A stretch of 15,708 nt of DNA from an uncultured Porphyromonadaceae bacterium (GCA_900547825.1 URII01000053.1:1-15708); one strand, 5' to 3'. Counted from the first letter of the stretch, positions 1 through 6,690 are shown. A program made the numbers and translations. Notes: a model not told the origin generated them from the sequence alone.

Positions 1-1
1 G

Positions 2-175
2 GACGAGGCCAGTCTGCGCGGCATCGCCAAAGCGACGTTCCCGGCACGCGCCGGAAACGTCGCCCGACGTTTCAACTATTTATTTATGAGAGCCTCAATA
101 CCCAGTAATCACTACTCGGTAAAAAGGACGAGGGATGTAACGTTGTTTCGTTTGCTTACAAGTGTCATTAAATAG
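2..175 (+). CDS. Possible C-terminal tail of an unidentified plus-strand gene (partial)
   Basis: The plus-strand frame starting at base 2 stays open for 57 codons to a TAG at 173-175. The first 25 or so codons (to about base 76) are GC-rich, mostly at the third position, as in real genes of this window. After that the composition turns AT-rich and the codons look random. This could be the last part of a gene that enters from the left and converges on recQ. It could also be chance, because the GC-rich part is largely palindromic and some other frames are open there too. I do not recognise the peptide. Confidence 0.2.
   Translation, partial: DEASLRGIAKATFPARAGNVARRFNYLFMRASIPSNHYSVKRTRDVTLFRLLTSVIK
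32..73. repeat. Two overlapping, mutually exclusive hairpins
   Basis: Bases 32-45 and 50-63 form a 14-bp stem with one mismatch (C40/A55) and a 4-nt loop (ACGC). Bases 54-62 and 65-73 form a second, perfect 9-bp stem around two bases. Both use the arm at 54-62, so only one can form at a time. The unit GACGTTYC thus appears three times in alternating orientation. Neither stem is followed by a clear T-run on either strand, so a classic intrinsic terminator is only weakly supported. Confidence 0.5.
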
Positions 176-311
176 TTGTCAGTGTCAGATAGTTTTACTG
201 TCGTTTTCAAATATGTGCTGTATCTCTTTTTTCGTATATTTATAACAAACCAACCGCCTGTCATGCTCATGCGGATGCCCTAAAAGTGATTAAAAATTGT
301 AAATTCCCCCT
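71..311. other. AT-rich intergenic region downstream of recQ
   Basis: Between the GC-rich left edge and the recQ stop codon (312-314) there are about 240 AT-rich bases. I see no gene, no tRNA-like fold, no TAnnTTTG promoter element on either strand, and no strong intrinsic terminator for recQ. The only local symmetry is a weak CATG-rich stretch around 262-277. Confidence 0.6.
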
Positions 312-2219
312 TTAACGCGCGCAGATATTACCTTCGGGCGTCACGTATAGGCGTTCTTCATCGATCCACCGGCGTATAATTGCTATTGCCTCGCTATGGC
401 GTGACGGGGTAAGCTGGACCAGGATATGTTCCAAGGTGTGCCCTCCGGGTTGTGATGTCAGATAACGCACCGAATCCTCAGTGGTGCATGGGGTAGGCGA
501 TTTGTGTACGGATCTGTCGCGCATACGGCACACATCGCAGCTGCCGCACTCGGCGGTGTCTTTTTCCCCGAAATATTCAAGCATGGTCTTTACCCGGCAG
601 TGAGAATCGTCGAAAGCGAAAGCGGTCATGGCGTTTATGCGTGCGGCCATAGCCTCCTTGCGCCGGGTGTATATTTCCGCCGGCAGCTGTACATACCGGG
701 GAAGCTCGCGTGATGTAGGGTAGTATACGGTGGGATTTGTGCGCCGTGGAATATAGTGGACCGCGTGCTCGCGCGATAGGGTGAGAAGCGCACGGTACAC
801 TTCTTCCTCCGTCACCCCGGCTACCGATGCTATGCGGCTCTCGGAAATATACACGTAGTCGGCAAACAAGCCTGTGTAGGTGCGCAGTATTATCTGAAAC
901 ACACGTTCGGCAACTTCGTCAAGGCGCAGTGCGTACAGCTCCTGTCGCTGCATCGTTATCATTATCCGCGCACGCGAGGCGGGTTCCTCGCTGAACTCTA
1001 TGTAGCCTGCGCGTGTCAGCAGCATAAGGGCCGCGCGGGCCTCTGTCGGCTTGAGCCGGAACCGCTGGCAGAACTGTGTGAAGTTGAACTCAAACGCCCT
1101 GTCATAGCCTGAACCGACAGCCACTTCAAGGAAGTTGCCGGTAAGCTCATATACCAGCCTCACATAATCCTGATCGGGAAATGTCTCGTCAATGCGGCGT
1201 TTAAGTGTGCCCCGGTCATAACGGTTGGTCACTATCACGGCATATGACGGTTTGCCGTCGCGTCCGGCACGTCCGGCTTCCTGATAGTATTCCTCAAGCG
1301 ACGATGGCAGATCCATGTGCACCACCACCCTTACGTCGGGTTTGTCGATGCCCATGCCGAAAGCGTTGGTGGCCACGATTATGCGCATAGCGCCGCTTTT
1401 CCAGCTGTTTTGCCTTTCCTCTTTCTCCTCCGGTGAAAGTCCGGCATGATAATAACCGGATGAAAATCCCTCGATGCGCAGCATGTCGGCTATCTCGCGG
1501 CAGCGTCGCCGTGAGCGCACATACACAATAGCCGAACCCTCCGTGGCGCTTAGAATCTTAAGCAGCATCTGTTCCTTGCGGTCGCTGATGCGCACCACGA
1601 AGCTTATGTTGTCGCGCCTGAAGCTGAGGCTCAGCACTGCCGGCTGGCGCATCTCCAGCCGGGATATTATGTCACTCCGTACTTCGGGCGTGGCCGAGGC
1701 TGTGAGCGCGAGCAGCGGAGCGTCAGGAAACAGCCTCCGTATTCCTGCTATTTTCAGATATGGGGGCCTGAAATCATAGCCCCATTGCGATATGCAGTGG
1801 GCCTCGTCCACTACTATGAGCTTCACCGGGAGTGTGCGCAACTGGTCGGCAAATGTGGCCGACGCCAATTTTTCAGGCGATAGATAAAGCAATTTCACCA
1901 TGCCCATTGAGCAGCGGTCCATGACAAGATTGTACTCCCTGCGGCTCATGGATGCATGGAGATAGCAGGCGCGTATGCCTCGCTGACGCAGATTGTCGGC
2001 CTGGTCCTTCATCAGTGAGATGAGTGGAGTGACCACTATTGTCAGACCGTCCGACATCATGGCCGGCACCTGGAATGTAAGTGACTTGCCTCCGCCTGTG
2101 GGGAGCAGCCCGAGGGTGTCGCGCCCTGAAAGCACTGACATCACGATCTCTTCCTGCACAGGGCGGAAAGAGTCATAGCCCCAGTAGCGTTTCAGTGTTT
2201 CGGCTGCGCGCCGGTGCAT
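312..2219 (-). CDS. recQ: RecQ-family ATP-dependent DNA helicase
   Basis: This is a superfamily 2 3'-5' DNA helicase for recombination and repair, 635 aa from the chosen ATG. The helicase motifs appear in order: the RecQ motif 0 (FRPVQ, about 18-22), Walker A (TGGGKS, 41-46), the DEAH box followed by the aromatic-rich loop (138-150), LTASAT (172-177), the FGMGIDKPD segment (287-295) and the QEAGRAGRDG motif VI (313-322). Four cysteines with RecQ zinc spacing (C541, C558, C561, C564) lie unusually far downstream. About 200 residues that look winged-helix-like separate them from motif VI, and no HRDC domain is seen. The open frame extends 34 codons upstream, but those residues overlap recJ in another frame and lack family features. 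The ATG at 2219, next to conserved sequence and 14 bp after recJ, is the likely start. It is probably co-transcribed with recJ. Confidence 0.93.
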   Translation of the reverse strand: MHRRAAETLKRYWGYDSFRPVQEEIVMSVLSGRDTLGLLPTGGGKSLTFQVPAMMSDGLTIVVTPLISLMKDQADNLRQRGIRACYLHASMSRREYNLVMDRCSMGMVKLLYLSPEKLASATFADQLRTLPVKLIVVDEAHCISQWGYDFRPPYLKIAGIRRLFPDAPLLALTASATPEVRSDIISRLEMRQPAVLSLSFRRDNISFVVRISDRKEQMLLKILSATEGSAIVYVRSRRRCREIADMLRIEGFSSGYYHAGLSPEEKEERQNSWKSGAMRIIVATNAFGMGIDKPDVRVVVHMDLPSSLEEYYQEAGRAGRDGKPSYAVIVTNRYDRGTLKRRIDETFPDQDYVRLVYELTGNFLEVAVGSGYDRAFEFNFTQFCQRFRLKPTEARAALMLLTRAGYIEFSEEPASRARIMITMQRQELYALRLDEVAERVFQIILRTYTGLFADYVYISESRIASVAGVTEEEVYRALLTLSREHAVHYIPRRTNPTVYYPTSRELPRYVQLPAEIYTRRKEAMAARINAMTAFAFDDSHCRVKTMLEYFGEKDTAECGSCDVCRMRDRSVHKSPTPCTTEDSVRYLTSQPGGHTLEHILVQLTPSRHSEAIAIIRRWIDEERLYVTPEGNICAR

Positions 2220-2233
2220 ATCGTCGTTGCCTC

Positions 2234-3964
2234 TCACTCCTTGCAGGGATGTATCTCCTTTATCTGTAGCTGTATGGCTCCCGATGCGCTGAGGTGCTTG
2301 TTGTCCTCTATGGTGAAACATATGTCAACCGGGCGGCCTGCATGGATATGGTCGAAGTGTTCCGACATGTTGAACGCTATGCCGTTGAACACTTTGCCGG
2401 ATGTGTCATCCACAAGTTCGAGCTTGATGTGCTCCAGATTCTTGCCTACGAGTTTGCTTGTGCCGAAGTCCATCACCTTGCGGGTGCAGAACACAGGTTT
2501 CCGGTTCCCGGGCCCGAACGGGTTGAAGCGCCGGAGGGTGTTGACGAACTCAGGGGTGATCATCGAGAAGGTGATCATGGCGTCGATGTCAAGCTGCGGG
2601 GTCATCTGCTCGTGGGTTATGTTGGTCTTGACATACTCCTCGAAGCGTCGGGTGAATTCCGGTATATGCTCCTCCTTGAGCGACAAACCCACGGCATACG
2701 GGTGGCCTCCGAAGTTCTCAAGCAGGTCGCGGGTAGAGTCCACGGCCTTATATATATCAAATCCCTGTACCGACCGCGATGAGCCTGTGGCCAGGCCGTT
2801 GGCGAATGTCAGCACCACCGACGGCTTGTAGTAAAGCTCGGTGAGACGCGAGGCCACTATGCCTATTATGCCCTTGTGCCAGTCCTTGTTATAGATCACT
2901 ATCGACTTTTTGGGCGAGTTCATTTCGCCGCGTTTGTCAAGTATGGCATTTGCCTCGTCGGTAATGCGTTTGTCGAGTTCCTTGCGGTCCTGGTTGTAAC
3001 GGTCGATCTCGCGGGCTTTGGCCATGGCCTCGGCTGCATCGCGGGCCACAAGAAGCTCCACGGCTTCACGTCCGCTCTGCATACGTCCGGAAGCGTTTAT
3101 TCTCGGCCCTATCTTGAAAATCACATCGGAAATGGATATTTCCTTACCTGTGAGGCCGCATATGCGTATCACGGCCCGCAGGCCCATGTTAGGATTGGAA
3201 TTCAGGCGCCTGAGTCCCTGATAGGTCATTATGCGGTTTTCGCCCACCATCGGCACTATATCGGCGGCAATAGACACGGCCACCAAGTCAAGCATGCCTT
3301 CAAGATCCTGAGTGTCGATACCGTTTGATATCGAGAATGCCTGCATCAGCTTGTAACCTACGCCGCATCCTGAAAGATGGGGGCACGGATAGGTAGACCC
3401 CTCGAGCTTGGGATTTAGGATTGCAGCCGCTTCGGGCAGCTCGTCGTCAGGAACATGGTGGTCGCAGATTATGAAATCTATTCCGAGTTCCTTGGCATAG
3501 CGGATCTCTTCTATGGCTTTTATGCCGCAGTCAAGGATGATGACAAGTTTCACTCCCTGCTCCGCCGCCATGTCGATCACCTTGTTCGACACGCCATAGC
3601 CTTCGTCGTAGCGTGTGGGAATGTAGTAGTCGATATTTGAATAAAAGTGACTCAGGTATTTGTACACCAATGCCACGGCTGTGGTGCCGTCCACATCGTA
3701 GTCGCCGAATACCATTATCTTCTCTTTTCGCCCCATAACCTGATTGAGCCGGTTCACGGCTTTGTCCATGTCGGGCATGAGAAACGGATCGTGCATGTCA
3801 GATATCGAGGGCTTGAAGAATTTCTGAGCCGCCGACAAACTGGTTATGCCGCGTTGGACCAATAGCTCGCTTATGGGCCTACGGTCGCCGAAACTCCTGT
3901 CGAGCTCAGCCGTCGTTTCCGTGCTTTCTGAGGTAGGGGGCACATAGTTCCAGTTGCAATTCAT
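2234..3964 (-). CDS. recJ: Single-stranded-DNA-specific 5'-3' exonuclease RecJ
   Basis: This DHH-superfamily nuclease degrades single-stranded DNA 5' to 3' in recombination and mismatch or base-excision repair. Its 576 aa is a normal length. The metal-binding motifs are visible: GDYDVDGTTA (87-96), ILDCG (143-147), CDHH (167-170) and the aspartate-containing LDLVAVSIAADIVPM stretch (225-239). The PRINASGRM motif (287-295) follows, then the DHHA1 domain with GSSRSVQGFDI (394-404) and a GGH motif (419-421), and a C-terminal OB-like region. The usual Ala-Ala-Gly after GGH reads Ala-Val-Gly here. The leader before the ATG is A-rich with no Shine-Dalgarno sequence. A helicase partner (recQ) lies 14 bp downstream, which fits end resection: RecQ unwinds and RecJ degrades. 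A 297-bp intergenic region with a promoter-like motif precedes it. Confidence 0.96.
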   Translation of the reverse strand: MNCNWNYVPPTSESTETTAELDRSFGDRRPISELLVQRGITSLSAAQKFFKPSISDMHDPFLMPDMDKAVNRLNQVMGRKEKIMVFGDYDVDGTTAVALVYKYLSHFYSNIDYYIPTRYDEGYGVSNKVIDMAAEQGVKLVIILDCGIKAIEEIRYAKELGIDFIICDHHVPDDELPEAAAILNPKLEGSTYPCPHLSGCGVGYKLMQAFSISNGIDTQDLEGMLDLVAVSIAADIVPMVGENRIMTYQGLRRLNSNPNMGLRAVIRICGLTGKEISISDVIFKIGPRINASGRMQSGREAVELLVARDAAEAMAKAREIDRYNQDRKELDKRITDEANAILDKRGEMNSPKKSIVIYNKDWHKGIIGIVASRLTELYYKPSVVLTFANGLATGSSRSVQGFDIYKAVDSTRDLLENFGGHPYAVGLSLKEEHIPEFTRRFEEYVKTNITHEQMTPQLDIDAMITFSMITPEFVNTLRRFNPFGPGNRKPVFCTRKVMDFGTSKLVGKNLEHIKLELVDDTSGKVFNGIAFNMSEHFDHIHAGRPVDICFTIEDNKHLSASGAIQLQIKEIHPCKE

Positions 3965-4013
3965 TTATGTTGTTTTTTCTATTTTCTCTCTCGGTCAACC
4001 CCTGCTGTTTTTC

Positions 4014-4178
4014 ATGAACGCTGTGACGTACACGGACACTTGGCGGAGCGGTGAAAGCTCACCTTTCGGTCCTGTCGCCCCTTTTCGGGTGCCGGATGCA
4101 ACTTCGGATACTTGGCCGCGACTATTGGAGGAGAGTCGGCAATCCTTTGCTTATGTGCAGTTTATGTGCTATGGCTGA
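4014..4178 (+). CDS. Doubtful short ORF, 54 aa
   Basis: An ATG at 4014 opens a 54-codon plus-strand frame ending in TGA at 4176-4178. It lies entirely within the ribE-recJ gap. Base composition in this stretch (about 4014-4150) is closer to coding DNA than the flanking AT-rich bases. The predicted peptide has no membrane segment or motif that I know. No promoter element or ribosome-binding site stands out, and it would be the only complete plus-strand gene here. It may be a small gene, a gene remnant, or a chance frame inside a recJ leader. Confidence 0.15.
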   Translation: MNAVTYTDTWRSGESSPFGPVAPFRVPDATSDTWPRLLEESRQSFAYVQFMCYG

Positions 4179-4179
4179 A

Positions 4180-4243
4180 GGCAATGGTGACTTTTGGTGA
4201 TACTTTACGCAAAAGTATGAAATTTTCATCATATACCATTGCC
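4180..4243. promoter_or_regulatory. Nested inverted repeats, operator-like
   Basis: A perfect 9-bp inverted repeat (GGCAATGGT at 4180-4188, ACCATTGCC at 4235-4243) encloses two smaller perfect dyads. One is TACTTT/AAAGTA at 4201-4206 and 4212-4217. The other is ATGAAA-T-TTTCAT at 4217-4229. The -7-like box at 4210-4217 lies inside. The arrangement could be a regulator binding site or a structured 3' end of ribE. Which one cannot be decided from sequence alone. Confidence 0.4.
4210..4217 (-). promoter_or_regulatory. Candidate Bacteroidetes -7 element for recJ-recQ
   Basis: The minus strand reads TACTTTTG, an exact match to the Bacteroidetes -7 consensus TAnnTTTG. No TTTG-like -33 element is found at the usual distance upstream. 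If used, it would give recJ-recQ a leader of about 240 nt. The match is short enough to occur by chance. Confidence 0.35.
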
Positions 4244-4261
4244 GCGGTATGTTATTATTAG

Positions 4262-4867
4262 TTAAGTCAGGGAGGCTATGCGGGCTATGTATTTACCCAC
4301 TATGTCGAATTCTATGTTTACCTCGGTGCCGGGCTCTATAGTGTGGAAATTGGTGTGCTCGAATGTGTACGGAATGATGGCTACCCTGAAACTGTCAGCT
4401 TCCGAATCACACACCGTGAGGCTTACTCCGTTTACTGTCACGCTCCCTTTTTCCACTGTCACATATCCTTTGGCTGCAAGTTCCGGAGAGGCTTTGTAGC
4501 GGAATTTGTAGTATCTGCTTCCTTCCACTTCCTCCACGCTCTCGCACACTGCGGTGCAGTCCACATGTCCCTGTACTATGTGGCCGTCAAGCCGCCCGTC
4601 TATCCTCATGCTGCGCTCAAGGTTTACAAGGCTTCCTTCACGCAGTGATCCGAGGTTGGAGCGAAGCAGTGTTTCCTGTATGGCTGTAACATCGTAAGTG
4701 CCGTCGCCGGGAAGCTTTACCACGGTGAGACATACTCCGTTATGTGCCACGGACTGGTCTATGCGCAGTTCGTCGGCCATTGCGCTTTTTATTGTGAATG
4801 TGACGTTGCCGTCATGATGCTTTACTGCTGCCACAAGGGCTGCTTCTTCTACTATTCCTGAAAACAT
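4262..4867 (-). CDS. ribE: Riboflavin synthase alpha subunit
   Basis: This enzyme catalyses the last step of riboflavin synthesis, the dismutation of two 6,7-dimethyl-8-ribityllumazine molecules to riboflavin and a pyrimidine. The 201 aa contain two lumazine-binding repeats. The first starts at the diagnostic N-terminus MFSGIVEE (1-8) with NGVCLTV (43-49). The second begins near GHIVQGHVD (95-103) with KGSVTVNGVSLTV (140-152) and ends with FDIVGKYIAR (187-196). The open frame reaches 17 codons further upstream, but every family member begins at MFSGI, so the ATG at 4867 is chosen. Other rib genes are not adjacent. A hairpin lies between it and secG, so it may have its own promoter or be attenuated from the upstream operon. 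Confidence 0.96.
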   Translation of the reverse strand: MFSGIVEEAALVAAVKHHDGNVTFTIKSAMADELRIDQSVAHNGVCLTVVKLPGDGTYDVTAIQETLLRSNLGSLREGSLVNLERSMRIDGRLDGHIVQGHVDCTAVCESVEEVEGSRYYKFRYKASPELAAKGYVTVEKGSVTVNGVSLTVCDSEADSFRVAIIPYTFEHTNFHTIEPGTEVNIEFDIVGKYIARIASLT

Positions 4868-4915
4868 GGCTGGATATGACGTTGTGTAATGTTGATTATA
4901 GAGGTAAAGGTACGC

Positions 4916-4963
4916 CAAATGCCGCCATGCAGGTCGGTGTAAGTGAACCCATGGCGGCTATTG
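4916..4963 (-). terminator. Hairpin between secG and ribE (possible terminator or attenuator)
   Basis: A perfect 9-bp GC-rich inverted repeat (GCCGCCATG at 4921-4929, CATGGCGGC at 4950-4958) has a 20-nt loop. Beyond a 2x2 internal loop the stem continues with three more pairs (4916-4918 with 4961-4963). On the minus strand it lies 34 nt after the secG stop and about 50 nt before the ribE start. The tract after the stem is only ATTT, so it would be a weak intrinsic terminator. A processing or regulatory hairpin is equally possible. Confidence 0.4.
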
Positions 4964-4996
4964 TGCGTGGATATTGTAATGTAGTGAGGCTTTGAC

Positions 4997-5350
4997 TTAT
5001 TTTGCGGGTGCCGCAGGAGCAGGTGCGGGAGCCGGAGTGGCTGCGGGAGCTGCTGCGGGGCTGTTGAAGTCGTCGGCCTGTGTCTGCTCGGTGGCAGGGG
5101 CGCTTACACGTGAGCCACCGGGAAGCGACGAGGGCATGAAGAATACCGACAGAATAGCGAGCACGGCTATTGCGCAGGCCAAGGTCCAGGTCACTTTTTC
5201 GATGAAGCTGTTGGTGCGGCGAACACCCATTATCTGGTTGGATCCGGCAAATGAGGACGAGAGGCCGCCCCCCTTGGATTTCTGGATGAGCACTACGCCG
5301 ATAAGCAACACTGCGGCAAGAAGAGTCAGAACGATGATGAGTACGTACAT
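4997..5350 (-). CDS. secG: Preprotein translocase subunit SecG
   Basis: SecG is the small accessory membrane subunit of the SecYEG translocon and helps drive protein export across the inner membrane. The 117-aa product has two transmembrane helices (about 2-22 and 54-72). Between them is the family-defining cytoplasmic loop (LIQKSKGGGLSSSFAGS, 21-37). A 45-residue C-terminal extension follows, ending in a low-complexity Ala/Pro stretch (about 98-117), which is longer than in classical SecG. It lies 28 bp after the TPR gene and downstream of lptE, so Sec export and outer-membrane LPS assembly genes share a unit. The leader before the start is A-rich with no Shine-Dalgarno sequence. Confidence 0.93.
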   Translation of the reverse strand: MYVLIIVLTLLAAVLLIGVVLIQKSKGGGLSSSFAGSNQIMGVRRTNSFIEKVTWTLACAIAVLAILSVFFMPSSLPGGSRVSAPATEQTQADDFNSPAAAPAATPAPAPAPAAPAK

Positions 5351-5378
5351 TTTCTTGTTTTAGATATTTTATTTTTGT

Positions 5379-6119
5379 TTATTTTTCGGGTTTTACCGGT
5401 TTGCTGTTTTTAGCTTTGGCCTGCTCTATGAGCATCAGTTTCTGCAAGAAACGCAATTGGTCTGCAAAGTAAACACTTTTTTCCGGAAAATTCAAGCTCA
5501 GGCTATGAATAATTTCGTATGCCTTGCTGTAACGTCCGCGCCGGATATAGATTTTTGCTAATGATTCGCTTAGCAGCGAACCTCCTGAGGGTTGCGGATC
5601 GCTGTCATCTTTGGGCTCCTCAGCCGGATATGCCACAGCTTCAGTTCCTTGTGCCGTACGCCCGGGAGTTTCGTCGGGATGTGACGCGAGGAAACGGTTT
5701 ATAAGGTCGTCCTGTGACCCTTCCGGAGCTTCCGTAGCGGTAATTACGGAGGCCTGCTGTTCGAGCACTTGCGAATAGTCGGGAGTGGGATTGAATATAA
5801 GTTTTTCGAGCAATGCCATTTCCTTGTCATTGCTGTCAGCTCCGCTGCCGTAGGTTTCTATGAATGTGTCTATGGCGTCCTCGGTGGTCATTGACGGATC
5901 GTTTTCCGGAGGATAGAAATGCCGTTCGTCCGTGGTGGGACGGCTGTCGGGATCAAGTGCGTCTGCCATGGTCAGTGCCTCGGTGGGATTATCTCCTTTT
6001 ATGGCGCATGGAAGTGAAAAGTAGGGAAAACGGCTGCGCAGTTCCTCTATCACGTCCGGTTCAAGCTCGTTGAGCTTGCCGGAGGCCGCGGCGTCGAGAA
6101 ACTTGTTCAGTGCATCCAT
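5379..6119 (-). CDS. TPR-containing cytoplasmic protein of unknown function
   Basis: This 246-aa acidic protein has no signal peptide or membrane segment. The N-terminus (1-40) is helical and ends with a PYFSLP motif. Residues 60-180 are rich in Asp, Glu, Pro and Thr and probably disordered. Residues about 184-217 form one recognisable tetratricopeptide unit (LAKIYIRRGRYSKAYEII), followed by a helix and a Lys-rich tail. From memory, similar proteins sit between lptE and secG in other Bacteroidales, so the position looks conserved. No enzymatic motif is visible. TPRs mediate protein contacts, so an adaptor role is possible, but nothing here names a partner. It lies 30 bp after lptE and 28 bp before secG. 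Confidence 0.8.
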   Translation of the reverse strand: MDALNKFLDAAASGKLNELEPDVIEELRSRFPYFSLPCAIKGDNPTEALTMADALDPDSRPTTDERHFYPPENDPSMTTEDAIDTFIETYGSGADSNDKEMALLEKLIFNPTPDYSQVLEQQASVITATEAPEGSQDDLINRFLASHPDETPGRTAQGTEAVAYPAEEPKDDSDPQPSGGSLLSESLAKIYIRRGRYSKAYEIIHSLSLNFPEKSVYFADQLRFLQKLMLIEQAKAKNSKPVKPEK

Positions 6120-6149
6120 TTTTCAGTATTGAGGTGTAATGTCTCGGCG

Positions 6150-6674
6150 TCACCAGTTGCCGAGCGTGGCGTTGAATATAAGGTCTACAAGTTCTTTGGA
6201 TATTTCCTGACATAGCTGGTCCTGTACGTCCGACAGCATTTCGGATGCGTCGAAATCGCGGTAGGCGCTGAATGTCTGGTCCACGCTGTTGGACTCCTGA
6301 CGGGTATCGGTATATTTCACTCTCACTTGTATCGTAAGGCGTGTTTTCGACGCATAGGCATTCTCGGTCACAGCCTGTGGTGAGAGTGAATAACCCGTAA
6401 TCTCACCTTCTATCCTGAGGTCGGCGGCGCCGTCGGTGGTCTGTAGGCGGGTGTTTCGGGTTATATAGTCAAGGAGTTCATTCTCAAATGTTTGTTGGAG
6501 CGGCGGATACACGAGAGCTGCGCGGATCGGGAAATTGGACACATGCACGGTCTTGTACACGGAATAGTCCAATGCGGCCCCGTTGAATTTATAGCTCACG
6601 GAACAGGCGGCAGCTATTGCGGCTATGGCTATTGCTGCGGTCCATATTGTCAGTTTACGTAAGAGTGAATGCAT
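6150..6674 (-). CDS. lptE: LptE-family LPS-assembly lipoprotein
   Basis: LptE is the outer-membrane lipoprotein that plugs the LptD barrel during insertion of lipopolysaccharide. The 174-aa product has a basic N-terminus, a hydrophobic stretch (about 8-23) and a lipidation cysteine at C24. The lipobox is AAAC, weaker than the usual Leu at -3. The mature part shows the Bacteroidetes LptE pattern: SVSYKFNGAALDY just after the cysteine, an ALVYPPLQQTFENEL segment, and alternating beta strands (IEGEITGYSLSPQAV) with a C-terminal amphipathic helix. It heads an lptE-TPR-secG group. An exact Bacteroidetes -7 element lies only 8 nt upstream of its start codon. Only this start supplies a signal peptide, so the start is well supported. 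Confidence 0.88.
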   Translation of the reverse strand: MHSLLRKLTIWTAAIAIAAIAAACSVSYKFNGAALDYSVYKTVHVSNFPIRAALVYPPLQQTFENELLDYITRNTRLQTTDGAADLRIEGEITGYSLSPQAVTENAYASKTRLTIQVRVKYTDTRQESNSVDQTFSAYRDFDASEMLSDVQDQLCQEISKELVDLIFNATLGNW

Positions 6675-6682
6675 TTCACCTG

Positions 6683-6690
6683 CAAAGATA
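6683..6690 (-). promoter_or_regulatory. Candidate -7 promoter element just upstream of lptE
   Basis: The minus strand reads TATCTTTG followed by CA, an exact TAnnTTTG consensus. It lies in the 24-bp gap between the small membrane protein gene and lptE, with its last base 8 nt before the ATG. Transcription would then start within a few bases of the start codon, giving a nearly leaderless lptE mRNA. No clear -33 TTTG is seen at the usual distance, so this may be a chance match. Confidence 0.4.

Larger units (their letters stand above)
3965..4261. other. 297-bp intergenic region between ribE and recJ
   Basis: This gap holds three things described separately: a dyad-rich, promoter-like segment (4180-4243), a short plus-strand ORF of doubtful reality (4014-4178), and a small hairpin. 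The hairpin is GGTGA/TCACC with a 4-nt loop at 4050-4063. On the minus strand most of the region would be a recJ 5' leader of roughly 240 nt if transcription starts at the candidate promoter. I looked for an FMN riboswitch because ribE is adjacent and did not recognise its conserved core. Confidence 0.6.

Noticed and set aside
1..311. tRNA, small RNA or attachment site at the left end
   Set aside because: No cloverleaf-like fold, no T-loop consensus and no flanking direct repeat were recognised.
2220..2321. Extension of recQ by 34 N-terminal codons
   Set aside because: It would overlap the recJ 3' end and adds no conserved residues. The internal ATG at 2219 fits the family start and gene spacing.
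2214..2831. 205-codon plus-strand open frame across the recJ 3' end
   Set aside because: Antisense to conserved recJ sequence, with no family features and no promoter.
3965..4261. FMN riboswitch near ribE
   Set aside because: The region lies downstream of ribE, not upstream, and I do not see the conserved FMN-element core segments on either strand.
4868..4918. Extension of ribE by 17 N-terminal codons
   Set aside because: Riboflavin synthase alpha subunits begin at MFSGIVEE, which matches the ATG at 4867.
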